Below, one piece after another: positions 17,322 to 26,045 of a stretch of 64,000 nucleotides of DNA. Origin of the DNA: ZAX-1 sp046533095 (GTDB lineage: Bacteria > Bacillota > Clostridia > Lachnospirales > Lachnospiraceae); NCBI GenBank assembly GCA_046533095.1, contig JAJQRA010000037.1:1-64000 (forward strand), given 5' to 3'. Each line of letters starts with the position of its first letter. Within the stretch, counting starts at the first letter, position 1. Below the pieces are notes generated by a model, which searched no databases, was not told the origin of the DNA, and worked only from the letters and a program-made list of their open reading frames with translations. The translations under genes and the position numbers were made by a program.

Positions 17322-17474
17322 TTAAAAGATAATATCTGATTTACGTTTGATTAAACGTGCGCCATTTACAATGGTTAGTATTCCGCATACAATGCCCATA
17401 ACAAGCACGATAACGCCAAGGGCTATATTGCCTGCGCCTGTGCCGGTCATCGTTTGATAAGTTTTTTCATTCAT
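17322..17474 (-). CDS. Small single-pass membrane protein
   Basis: 50 residues with one membrane helix (about 15-37) and a basic tail. The start at 17474 is set by AGGAGG 7 nt upstream. A longer frame to 17519 runs into tandem repeat DNA and has no ribosome binding site. The family is unknown. It lies between pyrE and the VanZ-like gene. Confidence 0.6.
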   Translation of the reverse strand: MNEKTYQTMTGTGAGNIALGVIVLVMGIVCGILTIVNGARLIKRKSDIIF

Positions 17475-17485
17475 AATAAAACCTC

Positions 17486-17651
17486 CTATAGCTATCGTTT
17501 GATAATCAATTTGTGCCAAATCGGTTATGCATTCACGCTATGCTTCCCTATAGTTATCGTTTGATAATCAATTTGTGCCAAATCGGTTATGCATTCACGC
17601 TATGCTTCCCTATAGTTATCGTTTGATAATCAGCTTGTGCCAAATCGGTTA
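17486..17651. repeat. 62-bp tandem repeat, nearly three copies
   Basis: Copies start at 17486, 17548 and 17610. The third ends on the pyrE stop codon, and the first begins next to the ribosome binding site of the small membrane protein. The array spans the whole gap between the two genes. It shares CCAAATCGGTYAT with the 77-bp repeats near 8.2 kb. Confidence 0.85.
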
Positions 17652-18320
17652 TATACCATATTGCTCATAATAGCTGTCAATTTTCTGTTTTAAAGTATCG
17701 TCAATATAAATTATTCCCTTATATGGTTTATTATACAAATATTCTACCACTTCTGCCATTGTTACAATCGCATTTGCACCAAATCCATACGTTTCTTTTA
17801 TTTCTTCTAATGCACTTTTATCCTTTTTCCCTCGTTCCATGCGGTTTAAAGATAGCATCAGCCCCTTAATATCGACCTTTCCCTGTGCCTGAATGATTGG
17901 AAACGTTTCTTCAATGGATTTGCCGGAAGTTGTAACATCTTCAATTATGACAATCCTGTCTCCATCCTTTATTGGGCTTCCTAATAAAATCCCGGCATCT
18001 CCATGATCTTTTGCTTCTTTACGGTTAGAACAGTATTTGATGTCTTTTCCATACAAGATACTATATGCCATTGTGGTCGCAACGCTCAAAGGGATTCCTT
18101 TGTATGCCGGTCCAAATAATATATCAAAATCATCGCCATAGTGCGTATGGATCGCCTGTGCATAGAATTCCCCTAGTTTACGCAGCTGTGCACCGGTTAC
18201 ATAGCCACCCGCATTCATAAAAAAAGGGGACTTCCTTCCGCTTTTTAATATAAACTCGCCAAATTTCAATACCTGGCTATCGATCATAAATTCGATAAAC
18301 TCCTGCTTGTATTGTTCCAT
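17649..18320 (-). CDS. pyrE: Orotate phosphoribosyltransferase
   Basis: 223 residues. It joins orotate to PRPP to give OMP. The PRPP-binding loop is clear at about 123-135 (IVIIEDVTTSGKS), and FGPAYKGIPL near 70-77 and the substrate-contact KDHGDAG region match PyrE. ATG 18320 was chosen over an upstream TTG at 18353. The ribosome binding site before it is weak. It is the last pyr gene of a pyrC-F-K-D-E order. A stem-loop in the gap after pyrD may reduce or protect its message. Confidence 0.93.
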   Translation of the reverse strand: MEQYKQEFIEFMIDSQVLKFGEFILKSGRKSPFFMNAGGYVTGAQLRKLGEFYAQAIHTHYGDDFDILFGPAYKGIPLSVATTMAYSILYGKDIKYCSNRKEAKDHGDAGILLGSPIKDGDRIVIIEDVTTSGKSIEETFPIIQAQGKVDIKGLMLSLNRMERGKKDKSALEEIKETYGFGANAIVTMAEVVEYLYNKPYKGIIYIDDTLKQKIDSYYEQYGI

Positions 18321-18383
18321 TTTAAACCTACTTTCTATTTTATTCAAGATCAAATCTATTTTCTTCCTTTTTATTGGATAATG

Positions 18384-18417
18384 CGTAGTTATTCACAGCC
18401 AACTGTGAATAGCTACG
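18384..18417. other. Stem-loop between pyrD and pyrE
   Basis: A 15-bp stem with one wobble (CGTAGTTATTCACAG against CTGTGAATAGCTACG) and a 4-nt loop. There is no T run. It is probably an internal operon processing or attenuating hairpin. Confidence 0.5.
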
Positions 18418-18448
18418 ATAGCGTTCCATGCTAGCGCGATTCCCTTTT

Positions 18449-19354
18449 TTATAAAACAGCTCCGATTAATTCATTCATATCATTCATTTTATAACGCTCC
18501 ACATATGCTGCAATTCCATCTGCAATTTCAAGTGTTATGGTCGGATTCGTAAAGTTTGCCGTCCCAACGGAAACTGCAGTAGCTCCTGCCAGCATCATTT
18601 CGATTGCATCTTCCGGTGAATGTATGCCGCCCATGCCGATAATTGGAATACGCACTGCCTTGGCCACCTGATAAACCATACGTACTGCTATCGGGTGGAT
18701 TGCAGGACCGGATAGCCCACCGGTTTTATTCGCCAGGGCAAATTTTCTCTTATGGATATCTATTTTCATTCCAGTGATTGTATTAATTAAGGACAAGATG
18801 TCAGCCCCACCCGCTTCTGCTGCTTTTGCCATTGTTGCGATATCCGTCACGTTGGGGCTTAGCTTCATAATAATCGGCTGTTTTGCATATTTTTTCACTT
18901 CCCTTGTAATTTCCTCTACTGCCTTTTGATCTTGCCCAAACGCAATCCCGCCCTCTTTTACATTTGGGCAGGATATATTGATTTCCAACAAATCAATCGG
19001 CTGGTCTGCGAGCCGTTCTACTACCTCGCAATAATCCTCTGTCGTTTTGCCACATACGTTTACAATAATTTTGGTATCATAGTTTCGTAAAAAAGGAATG
19101 TCACGCTCAAGAAAGATAGAGAGCCCCGGATTCTGCAGTCCGATCGCGTTTAGCATTCCACCATAGGTTTCTGCAATACGTGGCGCCTGATTCCCCTCCC
19201 AAGGTACATTTGAAACACCTTTTGTGACAATAGCACCCAACTTATTTAAATCTACAAATTCACTGTATTCTTGTCCTGAGCCAAATGTACCAGATGCGGC
19301 CATGACAGGATTTTTTAAAGTAATGCCTGCTAATGTTACGCTTGTATTTATCAA
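18449..19354 (-). CDS. pyrD: Dihydroorotate dehydrogenase, catalytic subunit (class 1B)
   Basis: 301 residues. FMN barrel that oxidises dihydroorotate to orotate and passes electrons to PyrK. Landmarks are MAASGTFGSG near 18-27, NAIGLQNPG near 69-77, and the catalytic cysteine Cys129 in INISCPN. A cysteine base is the mark of class 1 enzymes. The start is TTG with AGGAGG 7 nt before it, and it overlaps the pyrK stop codon (TTGA), so translation is coupled and subunits are made in similar amounts. Confidence 0.93.
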   Translation of the reverse strand: MINTSVTLAGITLKNPVMAASGTFGSGQEYSEFVDLNKLGAIVTKGVSNVPWEGNQAPRIAETYGGMLNAIGLQNPGLSIFLERDIPFLRNYDTKIIVNVCGKTTEDYCEVVERLADQPIDLLEINISCPNVKEGGIAFGQDQKAVEEITREVKKYAKQPIIMKLSPNVTDIATMAKAAEAGGADILSLINTITGMKIDIHKRKFALANKTGGLSGPAIHPIAVRMVYQVAKAVRIPIIGMGGIHSPEDAIEMMLAGATAVSVGTANFTNPTITLEIADGIAAYVERYKMNDMNELIGAVL

Positions 19355-20202
19355 ATCTCTACCTCCTCTGCAAGAAATACAGGTCCTTCCTTACAAATTC
19401 GTTTGTTGTTTACATTTGTATGGGCATCTTTATTCTTTGACTTGCATACACAGGATAAGCAGGCGCCAATTCCACACGCCATTTTTTCCTCAAGGGAAAT
19501 ATAGCATTCAATGTGGTTATCTGCCGCAAATTTTTTGACGGCACGCAACATAGGCATCGGACCACATGCATAGATAATGTCCCCCCTTAATCCATGTTCT
19601 AGGATGGAATCCAAGACATTCCCTTTCGTTCCATAGCTACCGTCCTCGGTGGCAATGTAAATGTTGCCAAGACCTTTAAATTCCTCCTGTAAAAATAGCT
19701 CGCCTTGATAGCCCAATATGATATTTTTTTCACAATTCAGTCGTTTTGCCAGTGCAAGCATCGGTGGTATTCCAATTCCGCCCCCAATAATCAGAGCTGC
19801 CTTTCCTTTGCCACTTCCTATCTCTTCTATAGCCTCTCTATCCTTTGTATCTTCTATGTTTTCTCTATCCTTTGTATCGTTTCCGTTTTCTTTTACGGGA
19901 AAGCCATTGCCTAACGGACCTACAATTTTTAATTGCATTCCGCTATCCATATTTGAAAATTCCTCGGTTCCATTCCCGGCAATCCGGTATACCATACGAA
20001 TCGCATCTTCTTTCGAATTAATTTCACAAATACTAATCGGCCTTGGCAGCAATCTGCTTCCATCGTGGCAGTAAAGGGAAATGAACTGTCCGGCTTTGGC
20101 TGTTTTGGCTATGTTGTCTGTTTTCAGCCATATGCTGTATATGCCGTTAGAAATCTTTTTTTGACTTATAATAACTGCCTGTTCCTTGAACTTGTGAGTC
20201 AT
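19351..20202 (-). CDS. pyrK: Dihydroorotate dehydrogenase electron transfer subunit
   Basis: 283 residues. FAD-binding domain (RPISICE near 54-60), NAD-binding domain (IIGGGIGIPPML near 138-149) and a C-terminal 2Fe-2S site with four cysteines (ACGIGACLSC, then a later Cys pair). It moves electrons from PyrD to NAD. ATG 20202 follows AAAGGAG. Between the FAD and NAD domains lies a charged insert (about 105-134) built from two 9-residue copies of DTKDRENIE-type sequence. This is encoded by a 27-bp tandem repeat and is not usual for PyrK. The reading frame is intact. Confidence 0.9.
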   Translation of the reverse strand: MTHKFKEQAVIISQKKISNGIYSIWLKTDNIAKTAKAGQFISLYCHDGSRLLPRPISICEINSKEDAIRMVYRIAGNGTEEFSNMDSGMQLKIVGPLGNGFPVKENGNDTKDRENIEDTKDREAIEEIGSGKGKAALIIGGGIGIPPMLALAKRLNCEKNIILGYQGELFLQEEFKGLGNIYIATEDGSYGTKGNVLDSILEHGLRGDIIYACGPMPMLRAVKKFAADNHIECYISLEEKMACGIGACLSCVCKSKNKDAHTNVNNKRICKEGPVFLAEEVEI

Positions 20203-20286
20203 TCTAACTCCTTTGGCCACTATTTGGTTGTACCGCCCTCATAATCAATTTGTACGTAATCCATTTGCACCGCCCCTATCAAAATA

Positions 20287-20327
20287 TATTGTAACGATTC
20301 AGGATGTGCTACTGAATCGTTACAATA
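20287..20327. terminator. Stem-loop between pyrF and pyrK
   Basis: A perfect 16-bp stem (TATTGTAACGATTCAG and its complement) with a 9-nt loop, 16 bp after the pyrF stop. On the minus strand it is followed by an A/T-rich stretch, so partial termination is possible. Downstream pyr genes would then be expressed less than pyrC and pyrF. Confidence 0.6.
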
Positions 20328-20342
20328 CAAGAAACGCTATGC

Positions 20343-21272
20343 TTATTTTGCTTTCTTCAATGCTAGATCAATATCAGCAATCATTGCAGATACTGCCGCC
20401 CTTGCGGCATCTGCAAAATTTTTTTCTCCAAAAGACTGATATGCTTCCTGCTGATAGGCAGCGATAATTCCGCGGGACGAATTTACGATTGCACCTAATC
20501 CATCTTCATTAAAATATGGCACTAAATCATTTGCGGCGCCACCTTGTGCTCCATATCCAGGAACAAGGATAAAGCTTTTTGGCATAATGGTGCGAAGCGC
20601 CTTACCCACTTTAGGATATGTGGCACCTACTACAGCACCGATATAGCTGTAGTCCTCACCCATATGATCTTCTCCCCATTGTGCTACTTTTTCGCCTACG
20701 TATTCATACAAGGGCCTACCGTCAATAAGGCGATCTTGAAATTCTCCACTGGATGGGTTTGATGTTTTCACAAGGATAAATAGACCCTTTTTTTCCTCCT
20801 TGCATACGTCCACAAATGGCTTGATGCCATCTGTCCCAAAGTAAGGGTTCACCGTAATAAAATCTTCATGAAAAGGGCTATACTCCTTTTCCCCTACTTT
20901 TACTTTACCCAAATGTCCTGCTGCATATGCTGCAGACGTAGAACCTATATCACCACGTTTCACGTCGCCAATTACAATGACACCTTTCTCATGGCAATAG
21001 TCCACTGTTTTTTGAAATGCTTTTAATCCTTCTATGCCAAACTGTTCATACATTGCAATCTGGGGCTTCACTGCCGGAATAAGGTCGGCAGTTTTATCAA
21101 TAATTTCTTTATTAAACTGCCAGATAGCATCTGCCGCCCCCTCTAACGTTTCTCCAAATTCTCGAAATGACTTTTCCTTGACATGGTTTGGCACATAAGC
21201 AAGCATTGGATCTAGCCCTACGACAATTGGTGCATTTGTTTTCTTTATCTTTTTTACTAATTTGTTGATCAT
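20343..21272 (-). CDS. pyrF: Orotidine 5'-phosphate decarboxylase (long form)
   Basis: 309 residues, the long (type 2) PyrF. It decarboxylates OMP to UMP, the last step of the pathway. The catalytic Asp-x-Lys-x-x-Asp is at 103-108 (DVKRGDIG). VGLDPML near 18-24 and VPGYGAQGG near 240 are further substrate-binding landmarks. The start follows AAGGGG. It is separated from pyrC by an array of five 28-bp units derived from the junction itself. Confidence 0.93.
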   Translation of the reverse strand: MINKLVKKIKKTNAPIVVGLDPMLAYVPNHVKEKSFREFGETLEGAADAIWQFNKEIIDKTADLIPAVKPQIAMYEQFGIEGLKAFQKTVDYCHEKGVIVIGDVKRGDIGSTSAAYAAGHLGKVKVGEKEYSPFHEDFITVNPYFGTDGIKPFVDVCKEEKKGLFILVKTSNPSSGEFQDRLIDGRPLYEYVGEKVAQWGEDHMGEDYSYIGAVVGATYPKVGKALRTIMPKSFILVPGYGAQGGAANDLVPYFNEDGLGAIVNSSRGIIAAYQQEAYQSFGEKNFADAARAAVSAMIADIDLALKKAK

Positions 21273-21424
21273 TTTCTACCCCTTATTTTATGAGCCGTCT
21301 TCTATGTCCTCATTTCATGAGTCGTCTTCTATTCCGCATTTTATGAATCGTTTTCTACCCCTCATTTTATGAGCCGTCTTCTATGTCCTTATTTTATGAA
21401 TCGTCTTCTATTCCTCATTTTATT
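21273..21424 (-). repeat. 28-bp tandem repeat array between pyrC and pyrF
   Basis: About five units of roughly 28 bp (minus-strand core GAAGACGNNTCATAAAATGAGG) fill the 142-bp gap exactly. The first overlaps the pyrC stop codon. The last becomes the pyrF ribosome binding site and start. Confidence 0.85.
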
Positions 21425-22704
21425 GAGCCTTTTCTATCATATACGATACGTCCATCCACAATCGTAAATAGAACCTGTCCTTTCACTTTTTTCCCATGAA
21501 ATGGTGTGTTTCTCCCTTTGGAGCAAAACGTATTTTTATCTATTATATACTCTTTTTTTGGATCAAATACAACGATATCTGCAACTTTCCCTATTTCTAG
21601 GCTACCTTTGTCCAAACCAATAATTTTAGCGGGATTATAGCTTAGTTTTTCAGCCATCTGCAATGGGGTCAAAAACCCTGTGTCTACTAGCTGCGTCATG
21701 GTAAGTGCCGCCGCTGTTTCAAGCCCTACAATTCCAAAGGGTGCCAAACGCATCGATTCATCTTTCTCGTCTTTGCTATGTGGGGCATGATCGGTTGCAA
21801 TCACATCTATAATGTCATTTTTAAGGCCTATTTTTAACGCCTCTACATCTTCTACCGTGCGTAAAGGGGGATTCATTTTATAATTGGAATCATATTCTAT
21901 CATATCATCCGTAGAGAGCGTAAAGTGGTGCGGGCATACTTCTGCTGTTACTAAAATGCCCATTTCCTTTCCTCTCTTTACCATATCCACACTGTTTTTC
22001 GTAGAACAATGGCATAAATGAAGTGCGGCACCAGTTTCTTCTGCAATCATAATATCCCTTGCAATGATAATATCTTCCACCAAATTTGTAATGCCGGGAA
22101 GTCTTAGCTCCTCTGCTTTTGTACCCGCATTCATAACGCCGTTATTGGCGAGGTTGCTATCTTCGCAGTGGGCCAATACCGGAATATCAAACTTCGCCGC
22201 CAATGTCATTGCCTCAAGATAGAGCTGTGCATTCATAACGGATTTCCCATCTTCACTAATTGCAGGAATACCGGCTTCTACCATACGTTCAATGTCTGCA
22301 AGCTCTTTCCCATGCTGTCCCTTTGTAATCGCCCCTACCTGCAACACATGGGCAAGGTTTATGTCTTTTGCTTTATTATGGACATAGCTTACGATATCTG
22401 CATTATCTACGACTGGTTTTGTATTCGGCATTGCCAAAATTGTGGTAAAGCCACCGCACACAGCTGCTTTTGCACCTGTATACACCGTTTCTTTATGCTC
22501 AAGGCCCGGATCTCTTAAGTGTACATGCAAATCAATAAATCCGGGCATAACAAAGCAGTCCGACGCATCAATGGTTCGGTCTGCTTTTACTTCGATTTTA
22601 GGGGCTACCTTTGTTATGACACCTTCTTCTATTAAAATATCTGCAATTTGATCCCTGTCCGATGCAGGATCGATAATTCTTCCATTCTTGATTAAAAGCA
22701 GCAT
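21415..22704 (-). CDS. pyrC: Dihydroorotase
   Basis: 429 residues, type I dihydroorotase of the amidohydrolase superfamily. It closes carbamoyl-aspartate to dihydroorotate. Metal ligands are visible in HVHLRDPG (about 60-67), ISEDGKS, LAHCED, LHLCHCSTK and the catalytic Asp in IATDHAPHS. The start at 22704 is placed after GAGGGGG. A TTG two codons upstream is possible. It is the first gene of the pyr operon here. pyrB and carAB are not in the window. Confidence 0.93.
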   Translation of the reverse strand: MLLLIKNGRIIDPASDRDQIADILIEEGVITKVAPKIEVKADRTIDASDCFVMPGFIDLHVHLRDPGLEHKETVYTGAKAAVCGGFTTILAMPNTKPVVDNADIVSYVHNKAKDINLAHVLQVGAITKGQHGKELADIERMVEAGIPAISEDGKSVMNAQLYLEAMTLAAKFDIPVLAHCEDSNLANNGVMNAGTKAEELRLPGITNLVEDIIIARDIMIAEETGAALHLCHCSTKNSVDMVKRGKEMGILVTAEVCPHHFTLSTDDMIEYDSNYKMNPPLRTVEDVEALKIGLKNDIIDVIATDHAPHSKDEKDESMRLAPFGIVGLETAAALTMTQLVDTGFLTPLQMAEKLSYNPAKIIGLDKGSLEIGKVADIVVFDPKKEYIIDKNTFCSKGRNTPFHGKKVKGQVLFTIVDGRIVYDRKGSIK

Positions 22705-22789
22705 AGGCAAAGGCCCCCTCTCTTTTTTGTCTATTTTTGATTTTTAAGTTGTTTTTCCAGTAATTTATTCGCTATCTACTACTCTCTTT

Positions 22790-22818
22790 ATTTTAACATA
22801 GATAAATTTGATGGGCAA
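22790..22818 (-). promoter_or_regulatory. Promoter of the pyr operon
   Basis: Minus strand: TTGCCC (22818-22813), 17-bp spacer, TAAAAT (22795-22790), about 85 bp upstream of pyrC. I do not see a clear PyrR-binding anti-antiterminator in the leader. Confidence 0.55.
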
Positions 22819-22865
22819 CCATTTCAACCATCATTTTCATAAGATTTCATTGTTCAAAACTTAAG

Positions 22866-22908
22866 AATAGACACGCTATGATTTTTTATGTATCATAGCG
22901 TGTCTATT
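22866..22908. terminator. Terminator after the nrdD-DUF3842 operon
   Basis: A perfect 17-bp stem (AATAGACACGCTATGAT and its complement) with a 9-nt loop, 22 bp downstream of the DUF3842 stop. There is no strong T run on either side. Confidence 0.7.
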
Positions 22909-22929
22909 GGCAGCTATTTGCAGCCCTTC

Positions 22930-23349
22930 CTATTCTTCTCTTTTAAGCTTTTGTAAAATAATCGGTATTTCATCAATGTACTGCGCCAATGGCTGATCTT
23001 TTACACCTGCAATCCATACATTGCATCTTGAGCTCGGAATCAAAATTTTTGTCGCCTTACTTTCGGCTACCGCTTCGGCAATGCAAGGGCTGATTTCGCC
23101 CAACATCGAGTTTGCGAGTGCGATTCCAATCGTGCCAATGATACATTCCACACGACCACAATTATAGACGATGGCATTCTCACCGGTAGCTACTTGGTTC
23201 GCTCCGGCTTTATGCATAGCCGCAGTAGCGATCGCATTCGTTCCAACCGCTAAAATATGATATTCCCTTGAGGCAGAGCAGATACGTTCAATGACAGACT
23301 TGCCAATGCCTCCACCCATTCCATCAATGACTAAAATATGCATATCCAT
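22930..23349 (-). CDS. DUF3842 family protein
   Basis: 139 residues matching DUF3842. It starts with a Rossmann-like strand and glycine loop (ILVIDGMGGGIGKSV), followed by AVGTNAIATAAMHKAGAN and a final IPSSRCNVWIAGV. The fold suggests nucleotide binding. No function is established. It has an AGGGAGAG ribosome binding site and follows nrdD by 22 bp, so both are probably on one transcript. The link to nucleotide reduction is only positional. Confidence 0.8.
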   Translation of the reverse strand: MDMHILVIDGMGGGIGKSVIERICSASREYHILAVGTNAIATAAMHKAGANQVATGENAIVYNCGRVECIIGTIGIALANSMLGEISPCIAEAVAESKATKILIPSSRCNVWIAGVKDQPLAQYIDEIPIILQKLKREE

Positions 23350-23371
23350 CTATTCTCTCCCTACATCAGCT

Positions 23372-25735
23372 TTACTTCATCTCAACATATTTCTTGATAT
23401 TAGAAGCATTGGCATACTTTTTCATTTTATCTTTCTCAATCACAACCAATGTAGGAGCCTGCATCACACCATATTTTCTGGCAAATTCTATGTTCTCCTC
23501 CGCATCAATGACTACATATTTTTCGCCTGACAGCATTTTTTTTGCCATCTCGCAATTCGGGCAGGATTTTGTCGTAAACAAATATTTTAAACTGCTTTTC
23601 GGTTCAAATGTAACGTCTTCTTTTGAAATGGTTACAATATTCGTCTGTATTTGTTCAACATTCGAATTGCCTACTTCATATAATTTACGATTTGCATATT
23701 CTTGGGCTTTTCCTTCGTTCCAATTTTGCACCGGACGATAATAGCCCGTGATACGGCTGTATACTTCTGCCGGTCCGCTACATGTCGGACATGTAAAATG
23801 CTCCCCGCTTATGTAGCCATGATCTCGACAGATAGAATAGGTTGGCGAAATCGTATAGTATGGCAGCTTATAATTCATTGCCACTTTTTTGACTAAGCGT
23901 GCCGCCACGTTCCAATCCGGCAATTTTTCCCCTAAATAGGCATGGAAAACCGTACCTGATGTATAGAGCGTCTGCAGTTCGTCTTGAATATCCAATGCAT
24001 CGAATACATCTGTTGTATATTCTACCGGCAAATGTGAGCTATTCGTGTAAAAGGGGGTATCGCCCGCTTCCCCGGCTGTTATGATGTTCGGGTACTGCTT
24101 TTTATCATGCTTTGCCAAACGGTAGGTCGTAGATTCTGCCGGAGTTGCCTCCAAATTATAGAGGTCGCCATATTTTTCCTGATAATCGGAAAGCCGCTCG
24201 CGCATATGGTTTAATACTTCTTTTGTAAATTCTTGCGTCGCTTCCTGGGACATATCCTGTTTCAGCCAGTTTGCATTTAATCCAACTTCATTCATGCCAA
24301 TCAGTCCGATGGTGGAAAAATGATTGTCAAATGTTCCCAAATAACGTTTTGTATATGGATAAAGCCCTTCGTGCAGTAATTTTGAAATAACATCCCGTTT
24401 TATTTTTAACGAGCGGGCAGAAAGATCCATTTTTTTATCAAGGCGTTTGTAAAAATCTTTTTCATCTGCTGCAAGGTAGGCAATACGCGGCATGTTGATT
24501 GTTACAACACCAACAGAGCCGGTGCTTTCGCCTGAACCGAAAAATCCACCGGATTTCTTACGCAACTCCCGCAAGTCTAACCGCAAACGGCAGCACATAG
24601 AGCGCACATCGCCCGGTTCCATCTCGCTGTTGATATAGTTGGAAAAATATGGCGTTCCATATTTCGCTGTCATTTCAAATAGCAGGCGGTTGTTTTCTGT
24701 ATCCGACCAGTCAAATTCCTTCGTTATGGAATAGGTCGGTATGGGATATTGAAATCCTCTCGCATTTGCATCGCCTGCGAGCATCGTCTCTAAAAAAGCT
24801 TTGTTTACCATATCCATCTCTGCTTTGCAGTCGTTATAGGTAAAATCCATTTCTTTTCCGCCCACGAGTGCCGGCAGGTTTGCCATATCGTCCGGCACGG
24901 TCCAATCAAGCGTAATATTGGAAAATGGCGCCTGTGTCCCCCATCGGCTCGGTGTATTGACACCAAATATAAATGATTCAATGCATTTTTGTACATCAAA
25001 ATAAGAAAGGTTGTCCACTTTTACAAAAGGCGCTAAATACGTATCAAACGAAGAAAATGCCTGTGCACCCGCCCATTCATTTTGCATAATCCCAAGGAAA
25101 TTTACCATCTGGTTGCATAGGACAGATAGGTGTTTTGCAGGAGACGACGTAATTTTCCCGGTAATCCCCCCTAAGCCACTCATAATAAGCTGTTTTAAAG
25201 ACCAGCCGGCACAATAGCCTGTCAGCATCGATAGGTCATGGATGTGGAGATCTGCATTCCGATGTGCATCGGCTATTTCTTGGTCATAGATTTCAGATAG
25301 CCAGTAATTTGCCGTCACCGCTCCGGAATTGCTTAGAATCAGCCCACCTACCGAATAGGTTACGGTAGAATTTTCTTTGACGCGCCAATCCTCCACTTTC
25401 ACATAGCTGTTCACAATTTCTTTATAGTCTAAAATCGTAGACTTGATATTGCGCATTTTCTCCCGCTGTTTGCGATACAAGATATAGGCTTTTGCAACCT
25501 CTGTATAGCCGCACGTTTCTAAAACCGCCTCCACACTGTCCTGTATTGCTTCTACATGCACGCAAGATTGATCAACTTTTGATTGAAAATCAGCTGTCAC
25601 CCGCAAGGATAATAAGTCAAGGATATCATCTGTAAACTCTTTTTGCGTTGCCTCAAATGCCTTTCCAATTGCCTCACTTATTTTTGCTAAATTAAATTCA
25701 GCAATTTCCCCATCTCTTTTTACTACGTTTAACAT
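23372..25735 (-). CDS. nrdD: Anaerobic ribonucleoside-triphosphate reductase with C-terminal glutaredoxin-like domain
   Basis: 787 residues. The N-terminal ATP cone (about 1-95) senses ATP/dATP. The glycyl-radical barrel follows. A metal site (CRDHGY...CPTC) lies near 630-650, and the radical glycine is about Gly664 in RITGYYRPVQNW. In standard NrdD that glycine is about 30 residues from the end. Here about 120 residues follow, with a separate glutaredoxin/NrdH-like domain from about 714 that has a CPNC redox pair near 725 and a later cis-Pro (QAPTLVV). The enzyme reduces NTPs to dNTPs without oxygen. The radical activase NrdG is not next to it. The start follows AGGAGG. Confidence 0.92.
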   Translation of the reverse strand: MLNVVKRDGEIAEFNLAKISEAIGKAFEATQKEFTDDILDLLSLRVTADFQSKVDQSCVHVEAIQDSVEAVLETCGYTEVAKAYILYRKQREKMRNIKSTILDYKEIVNSYVKVEDWRVKENSTVTYSVGGLILSNSGAVTANYWLSEIYDQEIADAHRNADLHIHDLSMLTGYCAGWSLKQLIMSGLGGITGKITSSPAKHLSVLCNQMVNFLGIMQNEWAGAQAFSSFDTYLAPFVKVDNLSYFDVQKCIESFIFGVNTPSRWGTQAPFSNITLDWTVPDDMANLPALVGGKEMDFTYNDCKAEMDMVNKAFLETMLAGDANARGFQYPIPTYSITKEFDWSDTENNRLLFEMTAKYGTPYFSNYINSEMEPGDVRSMCCRLRLDLRELRKKSGGFFGSGESTGSVGVVTINMPRIAYLAADEKDFYKRLDKKMDLSARSLKIKRDVISKLLHEGLYPYTKRYLGTFDNHFSTIGLIGMNEVGLNANWLKQDMSQEATQEFTKEVLNHMRERLSDYQEKYGDLYNLEATPAESTTYRLAKHDKKQYPNIITAGEAGDTPFYTNSSHLPVEYTTDVFDALDIQDELQTLYTSGTVFHAYLGEKLPDWNVAARLVKKVAMNYKLPYYTISPTYSICRDHGYISGEHFTCPTCSGPAEVYSRITGYYRPVQNWNEGKAQEYANRKLYEVGNSNVEQIQTNIVTISKEDVTFEPKSSLKYLFTTKSCPNCEMAKKMLSGEKYVVIDAEENIEFARKYGVMQAPTLVVIEKDKMKKYANASNIKKYVEMK

Positions 25736-25825
25736 GATAATCCTCCTAAGAACTTTCGTTCACTGTAAATATCAATTCGTTTTTTCATTCGCCTTGATCT
25801 CATTTTACAAAGGGCCAGTAAAATG

Positions 25826-25854
25826 ATTGTATCAGATCGTTCCTTTTTCGTCAA
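25826..25854 (-). promoter_or_regulatory. nrdD promoter
   Basis: Minus strand: TTGACG (25854-25849), 17-bp spacer, TACAAT (25831-25826), about 90 bp upstream of nrdD. Just upstream, GCACTACATATATGAT (25862-25877) matches the NrdR-box consensus at about 11 of 16 positions, a weak hint of NrdR control. Confidence 0.6.
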
Positions 25855-25900
25855 GAGGAAAGCACTACATATATGATTTTTTTACAATATCACATCTACA

Positions 25901-26045
25901 TATGGTAGATTGTACGCTTGTACCACGCATCACTTTCTACCGTATCACAGCTACCTATGGTAGATCACACGCTTGTATCACGAATCACTTTCTACCGTAT
26001 CACAGCTGCCTATGGTAGATCACACTCTTGTATCGCGGATCACGT
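25901..26045 (-). repeat. 55-bp tandem repeat at the RpiR gene 3' end
   Basis: Copies start at 25901, 25956 and 26011. The one at 26011 covers the real stop codon and last codons. The two beyond it are ghost copies of the C-terminal coding end plus the following short TCTACC/GGTAGA hairpin. Confidence 0.85.

Noticed and set aside
17486..17651. Possible CRISPR or phage attachment repeat
   Set aside because: Units are contiguous and end on the pyrE stop codon, which fits local tandem duplication.
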